From NCBI GenBank assembly GCA_035946625.1, contig DASYZE010000069.1:22186-86185 (forward strand): a stretch of DNA of 64,000 nt, written 5' to 3'. Below the pieces are notes generated by a model, which was given only the letters and a program-made list of their open reading frames with translations, did not search any database and was not told the origin of the DNA. The DNA is from DASYXZ01 sp035946625. GTDB taxonomy: Bacteria > Acidobacteriota > Terriglobia > UBA7540. Both the position numbers and the translations under genes were made by a program. This document shows positions 25,236 through 33,204 of the stretch, in pieces (position 1 is the stretch's first letter; each line of letters starts with the position of its first letter).

Positions 25236-27941
25236 TTATGCCGTGGAGTACGCCTTCCCCGCCGCCTTCTTTACTGCCGCCTGCGCTGCCGCCAGGCGCG
25301 CGATGGGCACGCGGTAAGGCGAACAGCTCACGTAGTTCAAACCCGCGCCGGCGCAAAACTCGACCGAAGACGGATCCCCCCCGTGTTCGCCGCAAATTCC
25401 CACCTTAAGATTTGACCGGGTTGACCTCCCCTCCTGCGTAGCCAGCTTCACCAGCCTTCCCACCCGCTTGGGATCGAGGACGGCAAACGGGTCGGCCGGC
25501 CAGATTTTCTGTTTCACATACGAATTGATGATCTTCCCGCAGTCGTCGCGGGAAAGTCCAAAGGTTGTTTGGGTCAAGTCGTTGGTGCCAAAGCTGAAGA
25601 ACTCGGCTTCGGTGGCAATTTCCCCGGCCGAAAGCGCAGCCGCCGGAAGCTCGATCATAGTCCCGACCAGATATTCCACCTTAACTCCCTTGGCCTTGAA
25701 GACCTCAGCCGCCACCCGGTTGACAATCTCTTTCTGGAGGGCCAGTTCCTTCACATCACCAACTAGGGGGATCATCACCTCGGGCTTGGCTTCAAAGCCC
25801 TGCTTCTTGGCGTCCGCCGCTGCCTCAAAAATGGCCCGCGCCTGCATTTCCGTGATTTCCGGATACATGATGCCCAGCCGGCAACCGCGCAGACCAAGCA
25901 TGGGGTTGAATTCATGTAACCCTTCAACTACCGCCAGTAATTTCTTGAGTTCATTGAGTTTGGCGCCTTTCTTATTCTTCGCTTCCAAGGTCGCTATTTC
26001 CACCATCAATTCTTCCCGCTTGGGCAGGAACTCGTGCAGCGGCGGGTCAAGGGTTCGAATGGTTACGGGCAGCCCGTCCATGGCTTTGAACAAGCCTAAA
26101 AAGTCTTTGCGCTGCATGGGCAGAATTTTGGCGAGGGCAGATCGGCGCTCTTTCTGGTACCGGGCGGCTTCTTTGGCGTCGTTAGTATCTTTGCAGGCCA
26201 TGATCATCCTCTGAACGTGCGGCAGGCGGTCCTGGGCGAAGAACATGTGCTCGGTGCGGCACAAGCCGATACCCTGGGCGCCGAATTTGCGCGCCACGCT
26301 GGCGTCGCGCGGAATGTCCGCGTTGGCTCGCACGCCAATTTCGCGGCGCTCGTCCGCCCACTTCATGAACTCGGCGAAGATGCCGCTATTCGGGTCCGGC
26401 TCCTTAGTATTGGCTTTGCCCAGGATGACGCGGCCAGTGGAACCGTCGAGCGATATCCAATCGCCTTCTTTGATGGTCAAATTTCCCACCATAATCACTT
26501 TCTTCTTGTCGTCCACCAGCACCTCATCGCAGCCGGCTACGCAGCTCTTGCCCATGCCGCGCGTCACCACGGCGGCGTGGGAGGTCATGCCGCCGCGTGA
26601 AGTCAGGATGCCCGCGGCCACTTCCATGCCGTGAATGTCATCCGGAACGGTCTCCGCCCGCACCAGGATCACGGGGCCGAACTTCCCTTTCGCCACCGCA
26701 TCGTCAGCGGTAAACACCACGCGGCCAACCGCCGCGCCGGGAGAGGCTGGCAGACCTTTGGCAATTACTTTAAGTGGAGTGGACTCGTCCAGAATCGGGT
26801 GGAGCAATTGGTCGAGTTGATCGGGCTCCACGCGCAGCAGAGCTTCGTCCTTGGTCAGCAGGCCTTCGTGTACCATATCGACGGCAATCCGAACCGCGGC
26901 CGGGCCAGTGCGCTTGCCGTTGCGCGTTTGCAGCATGTAGAGCTTGCCTTCCTGGATGGTGAACTCGAAATCCTGCACGTCCTTGTAGTGATGTTCCAAG
27001 CGCGAAGTAATCTCGCGCAGTTGCTTGTAGGCCTCGGGATTTACTTTCTCGAGCTCGGTAATGGGGACAGGCGTGCGCACGCCGGAGACTACATCCTCGC
27101 CCTGGGCGTTCATCAGGAACTCACCATAGAAAGCTTTCTCGCCCGTGGCGGGGTTGCGGGTAAAACCCACGCCGGTCCCCGACGTGTCCCCCATGTTCCC
27201 GAAGACCATGGCCTGGACGTTGACCGCGGTACCCAGATCATCGGAGATTTTGTTCATGCGCCGGTAGGTGGCGGCCCGAGGGTTATACCAGGAGCGGAAG
27301 ACGGCCTCGATGGCCATGCGAAGCTGTTCGCGCGGTGCCTGGGGGAAATCTGAGCCCGTCTCTTTCTTAACCAGTTTATTGTAGCCGGCAATCACGTCTT
27401 TCAGGTCCTGCGCGGTAAGCGCGGTATCCAGCTTGACCTTGCGCTTCTTTTTCTGGCCGTCGAAAATGTGCTCAAACTTGTCCTTGGAAATGTCCAGCAC
27501 CACGTTGCCAAACATCTGGATAAAGCGCCGATAGCTGTCAAAGGCCCAGCGCGGATTGCCACTCTTCGAGGCAAAAGCCTCGGCGATAGAGTCATTCATG
27601 CCCAGGTTCAGGATGGTGTCCATCATGCCGGGCATGGAAAACTTGGCGCCGGAACGGACGGAAACGAGCAAGGGCGACTGGGGGTTGCCCAACTTCAGTC
27701 CCAGCAGATTTTCGAGTTGGTCGAGCGCGGGCGGGTATTCCCGTGCGATCACCTCCGGCATCTTGTTGCCGTTTTCGAAATAAAGGCGGCAGCCGGAAGT
27801 AGCGATGGTGAATCCGGGGGGGACGGGCAATCCGGCGTTGGTCATTTCCGCCAGGCCCGAGCCTTTGCCGCCCAGAACGTCCTTCATGGTGCCGTTGCCT
27901 TCCGCCTTCCCCCCACCAAAAGAATAAACGTGTTTTTCCAT
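25236..27941 (-). CDS. ppdK: Pyruvate, phosphate dikinase
   Basis: Interconverts pyruvate + ATP + Pi and PEP + AMP + PPi; in heterotrophs it can run glycolytically or supply PEP for gluconeogenesis. 901 residues, the usual length. N-terminal nucleotide-binding domain: GGKGSGLAEMTNAGLPVPPGF and SVRSGAKFSMPGMMDTILN. Central swivelling phosphohistidine domain: LTSRGGMTSHAAVVTRGMGK with the catalytic His. C-terminal PEP/pyruvate barrel: GIGLCRTEHMFF, LGLRGCRLGIMYPEI, SFGTNDLTQTTFGLSRDD, GICGEHGGDPSSVEF. GGAG lies about 12 nt before the ATG. A half AT dyad (AATTACTTTAA, 26763-26773) is in the coding region. Confidence 0.97.
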   Translation of the reverse strand: MEKHVYSFGGGKAEGNGTMKDVLGGKGSGLAEMTNAGLPVPPGFTIATSGCRLYFENGNKMPEVIAREYPPALDQLENLLGLKLGNPQSPLLVSVRSGAKFSMPGMMDTILNLGMNDSIAEAFASKSGNPRWAFDSYRRFIQMFGNVVLDISKDKFEHIFDGQKKKRKVKLDTALTAQDLKDVIAGYNKLVKKETGSDFPQAPREQLRMAIEAVFRSWYNPRAATYRRMNKISDDLGTAVNVQAMVFGNMGDTSGTGVGFTRNPATGEKAFYGEFLMNAQGEDVVSGVRTPVPITELEKVNPEAYKQLREITSRLEHHYKDVQDFEFTIQEGKLYMLQTRNGKRTGPAAVRIAVDMVHEGLLTKDEALLRVEPDQLDQLLHPILDESTPLKVIAKGLPASPGAAVGRVVFTADDAVAKGKFGPVILVRAETVPDDIHGMEVAAGILTSRGGMTSHAAVVTRGMGKSCVAGCDEVLVDDKKKVIMVGNLTIKEGDWISLDGSTGRVILGKANTKEPDPNSGIFAEFMKWADERREIGVRANADIPRDASVARKFGAQGIGLCRTEHMFFAQDRLPHVQRMIMACKDTNDAKEAARYQKERRSALAKILPMQRKDFLGLFKAMDGLPVTIRTLDPPLHEFLPKREELMVEIATLEAKNKKGAKLNELKKLLAVVEGLHEFNPMLGLRGCRLGIMYPEITEMQARAIFEAAADAKKQGFEAKPEVMIPLVGDVKELALQKEIVNRVAAEVFKAKGVKVEYLVGTMIELPAAALSAGEIATEAEFFSFGTNDLTQTTFGLSRDDCGKIINSYVKQKIWPADPFAVLDPKRVGRLVKLATQEGRSTRSNLKVGICGEHGGDPSSVEFCAGAGLNYVSCSPYRVPIARLAAAQAAVKKAAGKAYSTA

Positions 27942-27988
27942 TTCCGCAGCTCCTTGAGTTTTGAATTCAAAATCTGAAAATAATTGTC

Positions 27989-28060
27989 GTAGGGCCGGGG
28001 CTTGCCCCGGCTTTCCTGTCCGGCAACCCTCGCGGAGGCCGACCCAAGGGTCGGCCCTAC
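27989..28060. repeat. Double-hairpin element with GTAGGGCC ends
   Basis: 8-bp inverted ends GTAGGGCC (27989-27996) and GGCCCTAC (28053-28060). Inside are two hairpins: GCCGGGGC/GCCCCGGC (loop TT) and GGCCGACCC/GGGTCGGCC (loop AA). It lies upstream of ppdK. Confidence 0.75.
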
Positions 28061-28082
28061 CAAGGCGCGAACTTAACTCAAC

Positions 28083-28099
28083 TTAAAGTAATACTTTAA
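28083..28099. repeat. AT dyad, perfect copy
   Basis: TTAAAGTAATACTTTAA in the ppdK-glyS intergenic region; both arms intact. Confidence 0.85.
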
Positions 28100-28120
28100 C
28101 TGTCTAGGTGACCTTTGCAT

Positions 28121-28155
28121 CTCCCGCTCGCCACTTCCCGCTTGTCACTCGCCAC
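28121..28155. repeat. Heptad array at the 3' end of glyS, 5 units
   Basis: CTCCCGC, TCGCCAC, TTCCCGC, TTGTCAC, TCGCCAC with period 7. The glyS stop codon (28145-28147) lies inside the array. Confidence 0.75.
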
Positions 28156-30442
28156 TGTTCTCAGCCCCTGTCGACGCGCCGACAAAAGTTAAAGTGGAAC
28201 TTTCAATCTGCGATAAATCGGCAATGCTGGAGAATAGCTCGTCCAACCGTCCCAGCAGGCGCAGCCGGTTCTGGCGCACCCCCTTGTCTTCGGCCATCAC
28301 CAACACTTTGTCAAAGAAAAGGTCCACGTGATCGCGCAGGGTGGCAATAGCACCCAGGGCTTCCGCGTACTTGCCATCCTCTCCCAATCCCGAGGCAATA
28401 TGTTCAACCCTGCGCGAAGTTTTTTCCAGTTCTATCTCCGGGAGATCCTTGAGCAGACCAATATCCACCAGTCCTGGCTGCCAATCGAAATCAGAGGCCG
28501 ACTTGGCAAGGATATTCTTGATGCGTTTGGCAGCGTGGCAAAGCGCCTGCATGTTCTCGCTCCCCCGAATGCTTTGCACCGCCTTGAGGCGAAGCAATGT
28601 GTCGGCGGGGTGGTCCACGCTGGCTTTCCTAACCACGGCGCGCACGGCATCGTAAGGGAAGCCCAACACGCCTTCCATATGATACTGGATTCGTTCGTTG
28701 AGAAAAGCCAGGAGCGCCGATTCGATTTCGTCTTCGGGCAATTGAGAATTTGAAGTAAATGGCTGGAGGCCGGTTTCCAGCAGCAGGTCAGTGAGCGGCA
28801 ATCGCAACTGGAACTCAAGTAATACTTTAACAATTCCGTTCCCTGCCCGGCGCAAGCCAAATGGGTCGCTGGACCCTGTGGGCGCCAGGCCCACGCCAAC
28901 GCCTGCGGCCACGCTGTCTATTTTATCCGCCAGCGAAACCACGGCGCCCACCAAGGACCGCGGGCATTTGTTCTCGGCACCCGCAGGGAGATAATGGTCG
29001 TAAATGGCGTCCGCCACTTCCGGCGGTTCGCCCTGCGCTTTGGCATAAAGCCCGCCCACTACGCCCTGGAGTTCGGTAAATTCCTGCACCATCTGAGTGG
29101 TGAGGTCGCATTTGCAGAGTTGAATGGCACGCAAGGCGTGGGCGGAATCCGCCGCAGCCAGCCTTCCTTGTTTTTCAAGCGCAGCGCAAATTTCTTTGGC
29201 GATGGTGTGCATGCGGCGGACCTTGTCCGCATAGGTGCCGAGCTTCGCCTGGTAGGTCACTTTTTCGAGCATCGGCAGGCGGTCTCGGAGGGGGATCTTC
29301 TGATCGGCGTTCCAGAAAAACTCGGCGTCGGAAAACCGTGCGGTGAGGACGCGCTCGTGCCCGGCGCGAACGGTTCCAGTGGTATCACGGTCGCGATTGA
29401 GCAAGGTGATAAAACGCGGTCGAAGTTTCCCCTTCCTGTCTTGGACGGCAAAGTATTTCTGGTGGTCGCGCATCACCGTGACCAGAATTTCCCTGGGTAG
29501 GTGGAGGAATCGATCGTCGAATCTGCCGAGGATGCCAGAGGCCCACTCGGTGGAGTTCACAATCCAATCTTCGAGGTCAGCATCGGGCACGGCCTCTAGC
29601 AAGACCCCATCGTCCTCGCCGACCTCAGCCTCCAGATCTTCTTCAAGTAATACATTAAGTTCGTTCTGAATTGTCTGTCGCCTGTTCTCTGGATCGAACT
29701 CGACATTTGCGCTGCGAAGCTTCTCCCCGAAGTCCTTGAATCCAGTGACGGCGATAGCTTCGTTCCCTGCCAGGCGATGGCCGTAAGTGGAGCTTCCGCA
29801 TTTCACTCCCGCCACTTCAAGCGGAATGACCTGAGCAGAGCTTCCCTCCCCCAAGAGGGCCACAATCCATCGAATCGGCCGAGCGAATCGCACGCCGGAT
29901 TTCTCCCAGTACATGCTCTTGGGGAAGCTCATGCCGGTGATGGCGCCAGGCAGGATTTCGCTCAGAATATCCAAAGCGGACCTTCCCTCGATGGTCTTGT
30001 TCAGGGCCAAGTACTCGCCCTTGGGCGTGGTCACGCGGATCAGGTCGTCAACCGCGACGGAATTCTTTTGGGCAAAGCTTTCAGCCGCACGAGTGTATTT
30101 TCCGCCGGAGTCCACGGCCACTTTCACCGGCGGGCCTGTGATTGCCTCGGTCTTGTCCGCCTGGCGGGCCAGGATTTCAGGAACGTAGACGATGAGGCGG
30201 CGCGGGGTGGAATAGGTTTGAATACGGGATTCGTGGTTCGGGGTTCGGGTTTCGGGACTCGCCGACTCCGAGTGATTTGCCAGCCGCAATCCTTCAAGTA
30301 TTACTTTAACTCGCTGGCCAAGGTCTTTTTGTGCCTGGGCCAGGAACCGGGCTGGGATTTCCTCGCAGCCAATCTCAAGGAGAAAGGGTAATAACTCGGG
30401 GCTCGGGTTTCGGGATTCGGGTTTCGCGTTCGATTCAGTCAT
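28145..30442 (-). CDS. glyS: Glycyl-tRNA synthetase beta subunit, invaded by repeats
   Basis: 765 residues against about 690 in E. coli. The core is normal: LLPFLLEIGCEEIPARF, YWEKSGVRFARPIRWIVALLG, HLPREILVTVMRDHQKYFAV, FSDAEFFWNADQKIPL, LCKCDLTTQMVQEFTELQGV, DPFGLRRAGNGIV. Three stretches are repeat-derived: the first ~16 residues (from array 30394-30428), a loop around residues 58-76 (PETRTPNHESRI, from array 30222-30263), and the last ~20 residues (from the bipartite element 28170-28205). AT dyads encode three further helix segments (RVKVILEG, VKVLLEF, LNVLLEE). AGAGGG precedes the ATG. It pairs with glyQ upstream to form the alpha2beta2 enzyme. Confidence 0.96.
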   Translation of the reverse strand: MTESNAKPESRNPSPELLPFLLEIGCEEIPARFLAQAQKDLGQRVKVILEGLRLANHSESASPETRTPNHESRIQTYSTPRRLIVYVPEILARQADKTEAITGPPVKVAVDSGGKYTRAAESFAQKNSVAVDDLIRVTTPKGEYLALNKTIEGRSALDILSEILPGAITGMSFPKSMYWEKSGVRFARPIRWIVALLGEGSSAQVIPLEVAGVKCGSSTYGHRLAGNEAIAVTGFKDFGEKLRSANVEFDPENRRQTIQNELNVLLEEDLEAEVGEDDGVLLEAVPDADLEDWIVNSTEWASGILGRFDDRFLHLPREILVTVMRDHQKYFAVQDRKGKLRPRFITLLNRDRDTTGTVRAGHERVLTARFSDAEFFWNADQKIPLRDRLPMLEKVTYQAKLGTYADKVRRMHTIAKEICAALEKQGRLAAADSAHALRAIQLCKCDLTTQMVQEFTELQGVVGGLYAKAQGEPPEVADAIYDHYLPAGAENKCPRSLVGAVVSLADKIDSVAAGVGVGLAPTGSSDPFGLRRAGNGIVKVLLEFQLRLPLTDLLLETGLQPFTSNSQLPEDEIESALLAFLNERIQYHMEGVLGFPYDAVRAVVRKASVDHPADTLLRLKAVQSIRGSENMQALCHAAKRIKNILAKSASDFDWQPGLVDIGLLKDLPEIELEKTSRRVEHIASGLGEDGKYAEALGAIATLRDHVDLFFDKVLVMAEDKGVRQNRLRLLGRLDELFSSIADLSQIESSTLTFVGASTGAENSGE
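28170..28205. repeat. Bipartite palindromic element, copy 6, coding for the GlyS C-terminus
   Basis: GC dyad GTCGACGCGCCGAC (28170-28183), spacer AAAAG, AT part TTAAAGTGGAACTTTCA (28189-28205). Read on the minus strand it encodes about ESSTLTFVGAS near the C-terminus of GlyS. Confidence 0.8.
28814..28830. repeat. AT dyad inside glyS (site 1)
   Basis: Coding strand TTAAAGTATTACTTGAG, in frame as (V)KVLLE. First arm intact; second arm CTTGAG rather than CTTTAA, avoiding TAA. Confidence 0.75.
29642..29658. repeat. AT dyad inside glyS (site 2)
   Basis: Coding strand TTAATGTATTACTTGAA, in frame as (L)NVLLE; one mismatch in the first arm and the same T-to-G change. Confidence 0.7.
30222..30263. 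repeat. In-frame heptad array inside glyS, 6 units
   Basis: ATACGGG, ATTCGTG, GTTCGGG, GTTCGGG, TTTCGGG, ACTCGCC on the plus strand; period exactly 7. On the coding strand it yields the Pro/Arg/Glu/Ser-rich peptide SPETRTPNHESRI that interrupts the GlyS N-terminal domain. Confidence 0.85.
30293..30309. repeat. AT dyad inside glyS (site 3)
   Basis: Coding strand TTAAAGTAATACTTGAA, in frame as (V)KVILE; a single mismatch to the perfect palindrome, at the base that would create TAA. Confidence 0.8.
30394..30428. repeat. Heptad array at the 5' end of glyS, 5 units
   Basis: ACTCGGG, GCTCGGG, TTTCGGG, ATTCGGG, TTTCGCG, the same unit family and orientation as the array at 30222-30263. It encodes about KPESRNPSPE right after the start codon. 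Confidence 0.85.
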
Positions 30443-30457
30443 AACCCTCTTATGCAG

Positions 30458-30529
30458 GTAGCGGCGGGTTTACCCCGCCATCTTGCCTTTCTGGAACCGG
30501 CGTGCTGGGGGGGGTAAACCTGACACTAC
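30458..30529. repeat. GTAG...CTAC inverted-repeat element between glyQ and glyS
   Basis: GTAGCGGCGGG start at 30458; hairpin GGCGGG/CCCGCC; GGTTTACCCC (30467-30476) pairs with GGGGTAAACC (30511-30520); CTAC at 30526-30529. It fills most of the 108-bp glyQ-glyS gap. Confidence 0.65.
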
Positions 30530-30550
30530 ACAATCCCCCGGCTGCTTAAA

Positions 30551-31567
30551 TTACTTAGCCCTGATCTCAGCCGCCTCTGTAATTGTCATTTGCCGCTCAA
30601 GGTAAATTTTGGCCACTTCGCATGCCATCTTCCTGATTCGGGCGATCAGCGCCACGCGTTCGGTGACGCTGATCGCTCCCCGGGCGTCGAGAATATTGAA
30701 CAGATGGGAGCACTTCAGGCAGAGATCATAGACCTTGCACAGCGGGAAACGGCGAAGCCCTTCAGAGCGGGAGTCGGACGTCGGGGGTCGGGTCTGGTCG
30801 GGCCTTTGCTCTTCTTTTGAGTCGTGATTTCTGCTTTCTTCCTTCTGACCTCTGACTTCTGACCTCTGACTCCTTTTGTAGGCTTCCAGCAATCTCACTG
30901 CTTCTGCCTCGTGAAGATCGAAAACCTTCCGGCAATTTTCGGGGTCCGCCAATTCGAAATCATAAACCGAAAGCTCAAGTTCTTCTGGACGACGTAAGTC
31001 TCCATAGGTCAACAAGTTGTTCCAGCAAACCTCATAAACATCTTGAACATCCTGCAAGAACGCCGAGATGCGCTCCAGGCCATAGGTCAGCTCAACTGAA
31101 ATAGGCTCCAGGTCGATTCCCCCGCACTGCTGGAAGTATGTGAATTGGGTGATCTCCAACCCGTCAAGCATCACCTGCCAGCCCATCCCCCATGCGCCTA
31201 GAGTAGGCGCTTCCCAGTTGTCCTCTTCAAAACGGATATCGTGCTCGGCGAGGTTGATTCCCAACTCGCCCAAACTCTGCAAGTAAATATCCTGGATGTC
31301 GGCGGGCGGCGGCTTTAGGATCACCTGCATTTGGGTATGTTTAAGGAGGCGGTTGGGGTTTTCCCCATAGCGCCCGTCGGCCGGACGGCGAGAGGGTTGC
31401 GGATAGGCCACACGATAAGGTTCAGGCCCCAAAACGCGCAGGAATGTTTCCGGGCACATTGTCCCGGCACCAACTTCCAGATCATAGGGCAGGGCCAGCA
31501 CACACCCTTGGCGCGCCCAAAATTGGCTAAGGGCTATGATGACGTCTTGGAAGTTCATTCCAGCCAT
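30551..31567 (-). CDS. glyQ: Glycyl-tRNA synthetase alpha subunit with a repeat insertion
   Basis: 338 residues; about 300 is usual. The class II catalytic core is intact: FQDVIIALSQFWARQGCVL, GAGTMCPETFLRVLGPEP, RPADGRYGENPNRL, DIRFEEDNWEAPTLGAWG, GLEITQFTYFQQCGG, ELTYGLERISAFLQ. Between HEAEAVRLLEAYK and LCKVYDLCLKCSHLFNILDARGAISV, where relatives have only a few residues, about 45 extra residues (SQRSEVRGQKEE...PPTSDSRSEG) are encoded by a pair of heptad arrays at 30771-30873. The join is in frame and the downstream helices are conserved, so the gene should work. Upstream of glyS in one unit. Confidence 0.96.
   Translation of the reverse strand: MAGMNFQDVIIALSQFWARQGCVLALPYDLEVGAGTMCPETFLRVLGPEPYRVAYPQPSRRPADGRYGENPNRLLKHTQMQVILKPPPADIQDIYLQSLGELGINLAEHDIRFEEDNWEAPTLGAWGMGWQVMLDGLEITQFTYFQQCGGIDLEPISVELTYGLERISAFLQDVQDVYEVCWNNLLTYGDLRRPEELELSVYDFELADPENCRKVFDLHEAEAVRLLEAYKRSQRSEVRGQKEESRNHDSKEEQRPDQTRPPTSDSRSEGLRRFPLCKVYDLCLKCSHLFNILDARGAISVTERVALIARIRKMACEVAKIYLERQMTITEAAEIRAK
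30771..30873. repeat. Inverted pair of heptad arrays inserted in glyQ
   Basis: Left: GAGTCGG, ACGTCGG, GGGTCGG (30771-30791) plus a shifted TGGTCGG. Right: TTCTGAC, CTCTGAC, TTCTGAC, CTCTGAC (30843-30870) and TCC. The complement of the right unit, GTCAGA, resembles GTCGGA of the left unit. About 103 bp in all, entirely within the coding sequence. Confidence 0.85.
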
Positions 31568-31601
31568 GGTTATTGGCCGCGCGCAGGCGGCGGTTGCGGC
31601 T

Positions 31602-32069
31602 TCACTTGCTTTGCGGCTCGCTCGCGTGGCGACCGCGCTTGGCCAGAAAGTAGACCGGAGCGCCTAAAATCATCCCTACAACAGCCACCACCACTGCCGC
31701 AATGCTGTGCTGGAAGGCATGGGTGAGCGGAGGGAGGCTCATATGCTTCCCGTTCATCTCGTCATAGTAGGTTGCAGTGCCTGTCCGTGCGGCGATCAGG
31801 ATTCCGGCAATGATCAGCGCCTGGCACCATAGGGCAAATGCCGCGAACCAGGAGGCGGCACGCCAGTATGCTCCCTCTGCGGCACGGCCTTCTTTAGCGA
31901 AGATTATGACCAAGCCCACCAGAGTAACTATGGTGACGCTGGCCACGAAGGAACCAGCAAAGTCTGACACTCCTAAGGGTTGCAGCAAACCCTTCATGTA
32001 ATACCTTAATACGGCCACAGCCAGCGCGACCGCGGCCAGGATTGAAAACACGCGAAGATTTTTGCTCAT
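31602..32069 (-). CDS. Four-helix integral membrane protein of unknown function
   Basis: 155 residues with about four membrane helices: VFSILAAVALAVAVLRYY, FVASVTIVTLVGLVIIF, WFAAFALWCQALIIAGILIA and IAAVVVAVVGMILGAPVYFL. The loops carry short charged stretches (AKEGRAAEGAYWR). No signature motif is recognised. It lies between recO and glyQ on the same strand with 34-37 bp gaps, so the three may be co-transcribed. An AT-dyad-like site is in the coding region (31993-32009). Confidence 0.7.
   Translation of the reverse strand: MSKNLRVFSILAAVALAVAVLRYYMKGLLQPLGVSDFAGSFVASVTIVTLVGLVIIFAKEGRAAEGAYWRAASWFAAFALWCQALIIAGILIAARTGTATYYDEMNGKHMSLPPLTHAFQHSIAAVVVAVVGMILGAPVYFLAKRGRHASEPQSK
31993..32009. 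repeat. AT-dyad-like site in a membrane-protein gene
   Basis: TTCATGTAATACCTTAA differs at two bases from the glyS form TTCAAGTAATACTTTAA. Unlike the other coding copies it is read in a different frame (LRYYMK). Confidence 0.5.
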
Positions 32070-32106
32070 TCTGACCTCTTCAACTAATTTCTCACTTCAA
32101 AATGGA

Positions 32107-32853
32107 CTACTCATCCTCCGCCAGCAGGTTGCGCGTGATCAGGGGTTTCTCCGCATGCGAGTCAATTACCTCTTCGAGGAAGAACCTCGCTTGGCGGCAC
32201 CCCGCCGGAGCCTTATCCACCGCCAGCCACTGGTCCAAGGTGGCCTGCCGAGCCGTGCGCAGGTAACTGAGCGCCTGGGCGGACACTGACCGCCGGGCGC
32301 CGCCCGTCCGGCAGGTGGAGCATAACAGCCCCTCGGCCCCCTGCCCGTAATAGCCGGATTCCTCGCCCAGGGTTCGGCCGCACTCAGCGCAACGCTCGAG
32401 GTCGGGAAGGAAACCTTCCAGCCGCAACAGCCAGAAATTGAAGTAGAGCAGCGGGCGTTCGACCTCGCCCGATCGCTTGAAGGCCCGCAGCACGGCCAGC
32501 AGCAGCCGAAACGCGCGCTCGTTTACCTCGCGCTCGGAAAGATATCGATCCGCGACTTCAGAAACGTATTGGGCCGCCACCTGAACCCTATAGTTCTTCT
32601 GCATGTCGAAGAAGGACTCGATCAGCTCGGCGGAATTCATTCGCAACAGGTCTCGGTTCTCGCGCTCAAACAACCACAACTTGACGTAGCTCAGCGGCTC
32701 CAGCGTGCTCCCATAACGGCTCTTGGGGCGCCGCGCCCCTGTGGCCACGGCCCTCAGCCGCCCCCATTGCCGGGTAAACACGGAGACGATTTTGTCGGCT
32801 TCTCCCAGGCGATAGGTTCTGAGGACGATGGCTTCTGTTTCACGCAGGGGCAT
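32107..32853 (-). CDS. recO: DNA repair protein RecO
   Basis: 248 residues from the ATG at 32853; the frame is open to 33045 but the upstream part is not RecO-like. N-terminal OB fold: LRETEAIVLRTYRLGEADKIVSVFTRQWGRLRAVATGAR, the hallmark start. The C-terminal zinc finger is intact: CAECGRTLG...GLLCSTC. RecO loads RecA onto SSB-coated ssDNA with RecR in the RecF pathway. Length matches E. coli RecO. Confidence 0.95.
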   Translation of the reverse strand: MPLRETEAIVLRTYRLGEADKIVSVFTRQWGRLRAVATGARRPKSRYGSTLEPLSYVKLWLFERENRDLLRMNSAELIESFFDMQKNYRVQVAAQYVSEVADRYLSEREVNERAFRLLLAVLRAFKRSGEVERPLLYFNFWLLRLEGFLPDLERCAECGRTLGEESGYYGQGAEGLLCSTCRTGGARRSVSAQALSYLRTARQATLDQWLAVDKAPAGCRQARFFLEEVIDSHAEKPLITRNLLAEDE

Positions 32854-33175
32854 GCTTGTTGCTGATTTCTGTGCGCATTGAATCAACAAAATTAACACAT
32901 TGCTGGCGGAGCGGGAAGGAAAAACTTGCGCGAGGCCAAGGGCAGGTCGGCGCCGAGGATATTCGGGCGTTCTAAATAAACGCACCCCATTCGCAGGCAG
33001 GGGCACGGCTTGCCGCGCCCTCTTGAATTCGGCATCCCAACACACCCCAAAGGGCGGGGCAAGCCCCGACCCTACGATCGGACATTACGATTGCCAGGAG
33101 AGATGTAAGGATTACGCCGCCAACCTTTACTCCGCGCAGTATTCATGCGGCTTCCAAGCGAGTTGTGGGAAATCG

Positions 33176-33204
33176 TTGACTTTTTGTGGAAAACAGATTA
33201 TGTA
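33176..33204 (+). promoter_or_regulatory. Candidate sigma70-type promoter
   Basis: TTGACT (33176-33181), 17-nt spacer, TATGTA (33199-33204) in a locally AT-rich stretch 235 bp upstream of the PfkB kinase start. A fair -35 and a mediocre -10; the long leader weakens the assignment. Confidence 0.35.

Noticed and set aside
33170..33195. DnaA-box-like TGTGGGAAA and TGTGGAAAA
   Set aside because: Two poor matches only, no dnaA/dnaN nearby and no AT-rich unwinding region; not an origin.
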